DNA from: JACMNW01 sp031413495 | Lineage (GTDB): Bacteria > Pseudomonadota > Alphaproteobacteria > Rhodobacterales > Rhodobacteraceae | NCBI GenBank assembly: GCA_031413495.1 | Contig: JANOFE010000136.1 | Location: 1 to 8,215 of the forward strand | DNA: 8,215 nucleotides | Direction of reading: 5' to 3' | The notes under the pieces: model-generated | The model's input: only the letters and a program-made list of their open reading frames with translations | Databases searched by the model: none | What the model was told of the DNA's origin: nothing | In this document: piece after piece, positions 1-4,676 of the stretch | How positions within the stretch are numbered: the stretch's first letter is position 1 | Layout: each line of letters starts with the position of its first letter | Position numbers and translations under genes: made by a program

Positions 1-617
1 ACATAGGCCTGCATTTGGGGCTGGTAGACGCGCCATGCCGCGCCAAGCGTTTCGACCGGGCATTGATCAGTCCAATCGCAGCGCAGATCGGCCGCGGGCC
101 AGGACAATTTATCGACAATAAGCAAGCCTGCGGAATGCAAACTGCCCGCCTCGCCCCCCGCATCGCGACCAGCGCGCAGGGCTGCGATCAGGCGATCCCC
201 GAAGGTGCCCGTTGCGGCGGTATAGCCGGCGATCATGGCATGCGGGACACCGTCATGGGCCAAAAGGTTGCCACCCGCGATGATGTTTGCGGCGTCTGCC
301 ACCGCCCAAACCCCCAGCATACCCACGCCACAGTGAAAGGCGGTGCCACCCTGCCCGTCAACCAGCATCAACTGGCGGTGGGCGATCTGGGGGGAGGAGA
401 CAACGATGGCCTGCATCGCTTGGGTGGCGGTCAGGCCCTGCGCCAGTTGGGCAAGTAACGCCGTACCAAGGGCCGGATCAGTGATGTTTTGTGATGCGGC
501 CACACCCACCCCGGCGCTTGCATGGCTGCAGCGGGCAGCGACGGCGGGGGATGACGACGCGATCACCATGCCGAATTGGTGAGTACCGGGGCAGCGGGCA
601 AGCAGAGAAAGCGTCAT
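1..617 (-). CDS. DUF1028 family protein, putative Ntn-hydrolase-like (3' end outside window)
   Basis: The 205 visible residues read without a stop from ATG at 617 to the window edge. The protein opens MTLSLLARCPGTHQFGMVIA and continues with GVGVAASQNITDPALG (residues 36-51), a GLTATQAMQAI helix (61-71), QLMLVDGQGGTAFHCG (82-97), an IIAGGNLLA segment (112-120) and GDRLIAALRAGRDAGGEAGS (140-159). This order is that of DUF1028 proteins, which have been proposed to be related to Ntn hydrolases. Their biochemical role is not established to my knowledge. Thr2, exposed after Met removal, would be the obvious N-terminal nucleophile (inference). There is no signal peptide, so it should be cytoplasmic. 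The family is usually a little over 200 residues, so little is missing. An AAAGGA Shine-Dalgarno sequence 8 nt upstream supports this start. It is the last visible gene of the Rieske/FMO/RidA series, 83 nt after ridA-like, with a repeat between them. Its context suggests an amide- or imine-hydrolysing step. Confidence 0.82.
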   Translation of the reverse strand, partial: MTLSLLARCPGTHQFGMVIASSSPAVAARCSHASAGVGVAASQNITDPALGTALLAQLAQGLTATQAMQAIVVSSPQIAHRQLMLVDGQGGTAFHCGVGMLGVWAVADAANIIAGGNLLAHDGVPHAMIAGYTAATGTFGDRLIAALRAGRDAGGEAGSLHSAGLLIVDKLSWPAADLRCDWTDQCPVETLGAAWRVYQPQMQAY

Positions 618-640
618 CGGATCGGTCCTTTCGGCACGCG

Positions 641-693
641 CCGGGGGCTGCGCGCCCCCGGACCCTGCGAAGTATTTGGACGAAAAGGAAGCC
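641..693. repeat. Rhodobacterales-type intergenic palindromic repeat between the RidA and DUF1028 genes
   Basis: A perfect 8-bp stem (CCGGGGGC at 641-648, GCCCCCGG at 654-661) with a 5-nt loop is followed on the plus strand by ACCCTGCGAAGTATTTGG and an A-rich segment. I recognise the combination of a GC hairpin plus '(ga)agtatttggacgaaaag' as a dispersed element seen downstream of genes in roseobacter-type genomes; this is memory, not a search. Read on the minus strand it begins 8 nt after the RidA stop codon. The hairpin has no following U-tract in that direction, so it is not a canonical intrinsic terminator. It could stabilise or attenuate the mRNA between the two genes. Confidence 0.6.
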
Positions 694-700
694 GTTTAAG

Positions 701-1114
701 TCAATCAGGGATGACGGCGGTGGCATCTATTTCGACCAGCCAATCGGGGCGGGCAAGGGCGGTGACGACGATGCCGGTGGATACCGGATGCACGCCTTTG
801 ATGTATTCGCCCATGGTCCGGTAGACCGCTTCACGGTGGCGCACGTCGGTGAGGTAGACCACCACTTTGCACAGATGTTCCATTGTGCCGCCGGATTCTT
901 CGATCAGTTGACGGATGTTTTGCATGACTTTGTGGGTTTGTTCCACCGGATCGTGGCTGTTGATATTCTTTGCAGTTTCAATGTCTTGCGGGCATTGGCC
1001 GCGCAGGAAGATCATCGTGCCGCGCGCCACCACCGCTTGGGCCAGATCATTGTCGAGGTTTTGTTCGGGATAGGTATCACGCGTGTTGAAGGGGCGGATG
1101 CGGGTATGGGCCAT
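701..1114 (-). CDS. RidA/YjgF/UK114 family protein lacking the archetypal active-site arginine
   Basis: A 137-residue protein spanning a full Rid domain. Characteristic segments are MIFLRGQCPQD (34-44), HKVMQNIRQLIEESGG (61-76), KVVVYLTDVRHREAVY (83-98) and the C-terminal LARPDWLVEIDATAVI (120-135). True RidA enzymes hydrolyse reactive enamine/imine intermediates such as 2-aminoacrylate using an arginine (Arg105 in E. coli, in PARSCVEV). Here the aligned stretch is HPVSTGIVV, so Ser112 replaces that arginine. The glutamate of the VEI motif (Glu128, equivalent to E. coli Glu120) is kept. Absence of the arginine is typical of the Rid4-7 type subfamilies, which often sit in catabolic operons and may act on specific pathway intermediates. 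A strong AAAGGA site 7 nt upstream fixes the start. The gene lies 20 nt after the FMO stop, so it is part of the same transcript. It is cytoplasmic and probably trimeric by family. Confidence 0.92.
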   Translation of the reverse strand: MAHTRIRPFNTRDTYPEQNLDNDLAQAVVARGTMIFLRGQCPQDIETAKNINSHDPVEQTHKVMQNIRQLIEESGGTMEHLCKVVVYLTDVRHREAVYRTMGEYIKGVHPVSTGIVVTALARPDWLVEIDATAVIPD

Positions 1115-1134
1115 GGGGGTATCCTTTGGTCGGG

Positions 1135-2391
1135 TCAGGCGTTTTGGGGGGCCGCGCTATAGGCGAGATAGCTGCGCTGTGTGGCGATGTGTTCGGTCAC
1201 GTGTTTTGCATCATGCCAAACGCCCCAAATAAACGCCGATCCGCGGCGCGATTGCCACGGCAGGCCGACAAAATAGATGCCCGGTTCGGGGGATACGCCG
1301 CGCTGATGGCGGGGGCGGCCGTTGGCATCAAGTGCGTCCACCTTGAGCCAGCCGAAATCGGGGGCATACCCCGTGGCCCAGACGATCGAGGTGATGTTTT
1401 GTTGGGCCAGGTCGAGCGACAAGACCGGGTTGGTCACACAGTCAGGATCAGGCGGGATCAGGTGCGCATCAGGTTCTGGCGGAAGGTCAACTGCGTTGCG
1501 CAAAGCCCAAGCATCGGCTTGGTTTAGCACGGACAGGTAATCGGCATCGCCGTGGGCCAGATTGGCCGAAAGGTCCGGCGCGAAGGTCATAGTGCCATCC
1601 TGAAAGCCATATGCACGGCCCACCAGCACTATGCCCTCAGCGGCGAGGCGGCGAAAATCCACTGTTCTGCCACCGTTTGCGCCACTGACCGCGATGGTGA
1701 CGTGCTTGGTGTTTGGCGGTGCCTCGACATCCCATTTGTTCAAGACACCCAGCCACCAGACAAAATCGCGGCCCCGGTAGCTGCGCGGGGGGCGGCCATG
1801 GGGGCTTACCGATAGGGTGACGCGGCGGCCTGATTTGCGCAATTCATCGGCGATCTGTGCGCCGGATGAACCGGCCCCTACAACCAGCACCCCGCCGGGT
1901 GGCAGCTGATCCGGATTGCGGTAATCGGCGGAGTGGAGTTGCTTAAGCCCGGCGCTTTGCGGCACCAGATCCGGAATGACCGGGCGCTGAAACGGGCCGG
2001 TTGCCGCCACAACATAACGGGCATTCAGAGGGCCTGCGGTGGTTTCGATATGGAACCCCGGCCCGCCTGTGGTGCGGCGCACCTCTGTCACCTCAACCCC
2101 GGTGCGGATCGGGGCGGCGATTTTGGCGGCGTAGGTGACAAAATAATCCGCGACGGCTTCTTTGCCCGGAAAGGCTTCGGGGTCGCCTGCAAATTCCATC
2201 CCCGGAAAGAGGTCATGCCACGCGGGGCCGTTGGCAACCAATGCATCCCAGCGCCGGGTGCGCCAGCGTTCGGCTATGCGGGCGCGCTCAACCACCAGAT
2301 GGGGAATGCCGGCCTTGGTCAAATGTTCGCTCATCGCGACGCCAGCCTGCCCCGCGCCAACAACCAGAACTTCAACCTTTTCCGCGACCAT
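1135..2391 (-). CDS. Flavin-containing monooxygenase-type NAD(P)/FAD-dependent oxidoreductase (CzcO/FMO-like)
   Basis: The protein has 418 residues from the chosen start. An N-terminal Rossmann fold carries the FAD-binding VGAGQAG (11-17), followed by an acidic VVER (33-36). A second dinucleotide fold carries VGAGSSG (171-177) for NAD(P)H. An ATGPFQRP segment (130-137) and a C-terminal WATGY (338-342) are also typical of this class. HSADY (153-157) resembles the end of the FMO fingerprint, though the preceding part is degenerate. Such enzymes use NADPH and O2 for N-, S- or Baeyer-Villiger oxygenation, or act as plain oxidoreductases. The exact reaction here is unknown. An upstream in-frame ATG at 2442 would overlap the Rieske gene by 41 nt. 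The ATG ATG pair at 2394/2391, preceded by AGGGA 7 nt before the second ATG, is the better start and leaves a 10-nt gap. The gene lies between the Rieske oxygenase and RidA genes, which suggests consecutive oxidation steps. No membrane segment or signal is seen. Confidence 0.88.
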   Translation of the reverse strand: MVAEKVEVLVVGAGQAGVAMSEHLTKAGIPHLVVERARIAERWRTRRWDALVANGPAWHDLFPGMEFAGDPEAFPGKEAVADYFVTYAAKIAAPIRTGVEVTEVRRTTGGPGFHIETTAGPLNARYVVAATGPFQRPVIPDLVPQSAGLKQLHSADYRNPDQLPPGGVLVVGAGSSGAQIADELRKSGRRVTLSVSPHGRPPRSYRGRDFVWWLGVLNKWDVEAPPNTKHVTIAVSGANGGRTVDFRRLAAEGIVLVGRAYGFQDGTMTFAPDLSANLAHGDADYLSVLNQADAWALRNAVDLPPEPDAHLIPPDPDCVTNPVLSLDLAQQNITSIVWATGYAPDFGWLKVDALDANGRPRHQRGVSPEPGIYFVGLPWQSRRGSAFIWGVWHDAKHVTEHIATQRSYLAYSAAPQNA

Positions 2392-2401
2392 CATCCTGTC
2401 C

Positions 2402-3538
2402 CTACTGCCCGATCCGGCTGGCGATGTATTGGGCGAATTCAAAATTTGGGCGCTCCAGATGGCTTAGGGTGCCGGGGGCAGACATTTGGGCGCTAAGACC
2501 TCGATAGACACGTTCAACACAGCCTTTGTCTTCGATATTCACGTCGTCCAGCAGTGCTTTGATTTTGGCAAGATGGTCGGCTGCGTCGGGGTCGGCGCAC
2601 CAATCGGCGCTCATCCCCCCGCCGTAAAGGACGTTGACATGGCCGGGGCCGTCAGGCGTGAGGCAGAGATACCAGAAATAGCCGGGGGTCAGGGTGATCA
2701 GCAGCGCGGGGTAGATCGACAACAGCCAGGTGATGCGGCGCTGATCCCCCTGCAGCGTGGTGTTGGACGGGTGGGCCAGCGACAGCGAGATGGTATCGTT
2801 TTTCATGATGTAATGGTAGTTGAACGACGGGAACCCTTCGGGGCAGGTCATTTTCGCAAGATCTACCGACCCGCCGATGGTGCCCGAATGGCAAACCGGC
2901 AGATGGTAGCTTTCCATGAAATTTTCGGCCAGCACCTTCCAGTTGGTGGCCCAGCGAAAGTCTTCGCGAAACGTCTCGCGGTAGCTCGACATATCAAGAT
3001 AGCCGACAAGGTTCTCAACATCTTTCAGTTGGGCATGGGGATCGGGCGCATCCGGGTTCAGGGTGACCATGATCCAGCCAAGCCAGTTTTCCACCCGCAC
3101 TTGTGGCAGAGCGATCTGGTCTTTGCAAAACGCCTCGTTCAGGGTCATGGCGGGCGCGCCGCGCAGGGTGCCGTCAAGGTTATATGTCCAGGCGTGGTAG
3201 GGGCAGACGATCAGTTTGGTAGTGCCACGCCCTTCCAGCAGGGTGGACATGCGGTGGCGACAGACATTGGACATGCCCCGAAGCAGGCCCTCTTTATCCC
3301 GCAAGATGATGATCGGCTCGCCTGCGATATGCATGGTCAGATAGTCGCCGGGGTTGGGAAGCCCATCGGCGCGGCCCGCACAAAGCCAATCGCGGGCGAA
3401 GATGTGCTTGAGTTCCTGATCCGCAAATTCGGGCGAGGTATAGACCGATTTCGGCATCGCGCGGGCTTGGTTGAACGGCACCTTTACATTGGCACGCAGT
3501 TCGTCGATCGGGCTAAGGGCGGGGTCATGGTTTGTCAT
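2402..3538 (-). CDS. Rieske non-heme iron oxygenase, alpha (catalytic) subunit
   Basis: The protein has 378 residues from the ATG at 3538. The N-terminal Rieske domain binds a [2Fe-2S] cluster through C93-R-H95 and C112-PY-H115, within NVCRHRM and VCPYHAWTYNLDG. The catalytic domain has NWKVLAENFMESYHLPVCH (199-217). It supplies iron ligands His212 and His217 and a bridging residue, Glu209, at the position that is aspartate in naphthalene dioxygenase. A late Asp (Asp337 in NIEDKGCVER, or Asp332) is the probable third iron ligand. Glutamate at the bridge and the general sequence resemble oxygenases acting on quaternary amines or small N-compounds (carnitine, glycine betaine, stachydrine types), but specificity cannot be fixed. 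It needs an electron-transfer reductase, which is not in this window. The frame extends upstream to 3688, but that stretch has no family similarity. The ATG at 3538 has an AAAGG site about 8 nt upstream. It is the first gene of the leftward operon and is read from the sigma-54-like promoter at 3635-3651. Confidence 0.93.
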   Translation of the reverse strand: MTNHDPALSPIDELRANVKVPFNQARAMPKSVYTSPEFADQELKHIFARDWLCAGRADGLPNPGDYLTMHIAGEPIIILRDKEGLLRGMSNVCRHRMSTLLEGRGTTKLIVCPYHAWTYNLDGTLRGAPAMTLNEAFCKDQIALPQVRVENWLGWIMVTLNPDAPDPHAQLKDVENLVGYLDMSSYRETFREDFRWATNWKVLAENFMESYHLPVCHSGTIGGSVDLAKMTCPEGFPSFNYHYIMKNDTISLSLAHPSNTTLQGDQRRITWLLSIYPALLITLTPGYFWYLCLTPDGPGHVNVLYGGGMSADWCADPDAADHLAKIKALLDDVNIEDKGCVERVYRGLSAQMSAPGTLSHLERPNFEFAQYIASRIGQ

Positions 3539-3624
3539 CTGGCTGCCTTTGCGGGTGCGGTAACGAAAGCAGAGCGGCTCGGGGCAGATTGGCGCAAGTT
3601 TTGACTGACGGAAAGCCCAGAGTT

Positions 3625-3638
3625 TGCAATTTGTTGCA
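3625..3638. promoter_or_regulatory. Short dyad TGCAA-N4-TTGCA overlapping the -12 region
   Basis: TGCAA (3625-3629) and TTGCA (3634-3638) form a 5-bp dyad that overlaps the -12 box and the predicted transcription start. It may be an operator, or simply a by-product of the -12 sequence. The arms are short, so this is a weak call. Confidence 0.22.
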
Positions 3639-3651
3639 TTGGCCGTGCCAA
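3635..3651 (-). promoter_or_regulatory. Candidate sigma-54 (RpoN) promoter for the Rieske operon
   Basis: Read on the minus strand this is TTGGCACGGCCAATGCA. The invariant GG (3649-3648) and GC (3637-3636) are separated by exactly 10 nt. The -24 box TTGGCACG is a full match to consensus, and the -12 box ATGCA differs from TTGCA at one base. The predicted start of transcription is near 3624, giving a leader of about 86 nt before the Rieske ATG. It would require RpoN and a AAA+ enhancer-binding protein, none of which is encoded here. This is a motif match in the correct place and orientation, not experimental evidence. Confidence 0.62.
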
Positions 3652-3676
3652 GGCAGTTTGAAACGCGCAGACTGCC
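3652..3676. promoter_or_regulatory. 25-bp imperfect inverted repeat abutting the -24 element
   Basis: The arms GGCAGTTTG (3652-3660) and CAGACTGCC (3668-3676) are complementary at 8 of 9 positions, including six uninterrupted outer pairs, around a 7-nt spacer. It ends directly against the -24 element of the candidate promoter. This spacing would suit an operator for a dimeric regulator of the Rieske operon. No regulator gene is present to assign it to. Confidence 0.4.
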
Positions 3677-3745
3677 GACCGCCATCAATCACAGCTGCGC
3701 GAGGTGATAGGTTCGCAGGGGAAATGTGCACGCGCCTTGGTTAAC

Positions 3746-3777
3746 ATCGCCCGATCAAGTGAAGCCCCTTCGGCGAT
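3746..3777. promoter_or_regulatory. Distal inverted repeat, possible upstream activating site
   Basis: ATCGCC (3746-3751) and GGCGAT (3772-3777) form a perfect 6-bp dyad with a 20-nt spacer. It lies about 120-150 bp upstream of the predicted start of the Rieske operon, a usual distance for enhancer-binding-protein sites. It also lies just upstream of the divergent esterase gene and could instead serve that gene. The short arms make chance occurrence possible. Confidence 0.2.
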
Positions 3778-3782
3778 AAATC

Positions 3783-3797
3783 AGGAACAGACAATTG
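3783..3797 (+). promoter_or_regulatory. Ribosome binding site and TTG start of the esterase gene
   Basis: AGGA (3783-3786) is followed by 8 nt and then TTG (3795-3797). This decides the non-ATG start, because the residues encoded from this TTG form a complete signal peptide. The next in-frame ATG is at 3909, too far inside: it would remove the signal peptide and the beginning of the mature domain. Confidence 0.7.
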
Positions 3798-4676
3798 CAA
3801 TACCAGACCCATGGTTGGACATGCCTTGCCACATTGGTTTTCGCGGTTGCCTGCGCAAGTCCTGCGCTGGCGGATTGCCTTGATCAACCCGGCCCCTGCA
3901 AGATTGACATGGGCGAATATCACATCATGCGGCCCGACGGTGCCGAGGGCCCGGTGCCTGCGATAATGTTTCTGCACGGCTATGGTGGCAACGGGGCGGG
4001 GATCTACAAAAACACGGGCATGGTTGCGGCAATCATGGCGCGGGGCTATGCGCTGATCGCGCCGTCGGGGCGGGACGCAGATGGCACCGAGGGCAAGGAT
4101 TGGTCGTTTCACCCGGAATTTCCCGAAACCCGCGACGAGACGGTCTTTTTGCGCGCGGTGTTGGAGGATGCGGCGGCAAATTATGGCATAGACCGGGACC
4201 GCATTTTGCTGTCGGGCTTTTCCATCGGCGGGTCGATGACGGCTTATGCGGCCTGCGAAGACCCCGGCCTTGCCAGCGCTTATGCGCCGATCAGCGGCAA
4301 TTTTTGGCGCCCGCACCCAACGATCTGCGCAGGGCCGGTGCGATTGCTGCACACGCATGGCTGGACGGATGAAACCGTGCCGCTGGAGGGCCGCTATCTG
4401 GGCAAGGCAGAGGGGCTGGAAACCCAGATCGCGCAAGGCGATGTGTTCCAAGCCATGCAGATCTGGCGGCAAACAAATGGCTGTACGGAAATGCGCGCAG
4501 ATGCATTCAATATGGACGACGGCGATTTCTGGCATCGGCGGTGGGATCGCTGCACGCCGGGGTCAGCGCTGGAATTTGTGCTATGGCCGGGCTCCCATGC
4601 GGTGCCCAAAGGGTGGGCCGACATGGCGCTGGATTGGTTTGAAGGGTTGCCGGGCGCTATTCCGCCGCGAGGCTAA
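3795..4676 (+). CDS. Secreted alpha/beta-hydrolase, PHB-depolymerase/LpqC-like esterase
   Basis: The protein has 293 residues with a Sec signal peptide: hydrophobic LATLVFAVACA and probable cleavage after ALA at residue 27. The mature part shows the oxyanion-hole segment MFLHGYGGNGAG (58-69), the nucleophile elbow GFSIGG with Ser143, TDETVP with Asp192, and GSHAVPKGW with His268, giving a plausible Ser-Asp-His triad. The HGY...GFSxGG...DxxVP order is that of the esterase/PHB-depolymerase (LpqC, feruloyl-esterase-like) family. It would hydrolyse an ester outside the cytoplasm; the substrate is unknown. Six or so cysteines in the mature region (for example 28, 35, 178, 230, 253) could form disulfides after export. 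The gene is divergent from the Rieske operon. Its 3' end overlaps the convergent opgH by 20 bp, and no terminator is visible. Nothing ties it functionally to either neighbour. Confidence 0.85.
   Translation: MQYQTHGWTCLATLVFAVACASPALADCLDQPGPCKIDMGEYHIMRPDGAEGPVPAIMFLHGYGGNGAGIYKNTGMVAAIMARGYALIAPSGRDADGTEGKDWSFHPEFPETRDETVFLRAVLEDAAANYGIDRDRILLSGFSIGGSMTAYAACEDPGLASAYAPISGNFWRPHPTICAGPVRLLHTHGWTDETVPLEGRYLGKAEGLETQIAQGDVFQAMQIWRQTNGCTEMRADAFNMDDGDFWHRRWDRCTPGSALEFVLWPGSHAVPKGWADMALDWFEGLPGAIPPRG

Noticed and set aside
641..661. Hairpin as a rho-independent terminator of the RidA transcript
   Set aside because: The stem is strong, but no run of T follows it on the minus or plus strand, so it is listed as a repeat.
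2392..2442. Upstream FMO start at 2442
   Set aside because: It overlaps the Rieske gene by 41 nt and adds a non-conserved Ser/Gly-rich stretch. The ATG at 2391 has a well-spaced AGGGA.
2486..3604. 372-codon open frame on the plus strand opposite the Rieske gene
   Set aside because: It is antisense to a protein with complete Rieske and iron-site motifs. Its translation shows no recognisable domain, and long antisense frames are common in GC-rich DNA.
3601..3629. TTGACT as a sigma-70 -35 box on the plus strand
   Set aside because: No acceptable -10 hexamer occurs at 16-18 nt spacing, and the next plus-strand gene begins about 190 nt away.
3539..3688. N-terminal extension of the Rieske reading frame to an ATG at 3688
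   Set aside because: The extra 50 residues are basic, low in family similarity and contain the promoter and dyads. The ATG at 3538 has a ribosome site and matches the usual protein length.
3726..3745. TGCAC...TTGGT as an NtrC-type binding site
   Set aside because: Only one half resembles the GCAC-N-GTGC consensus. The other half does not match well enough to call.
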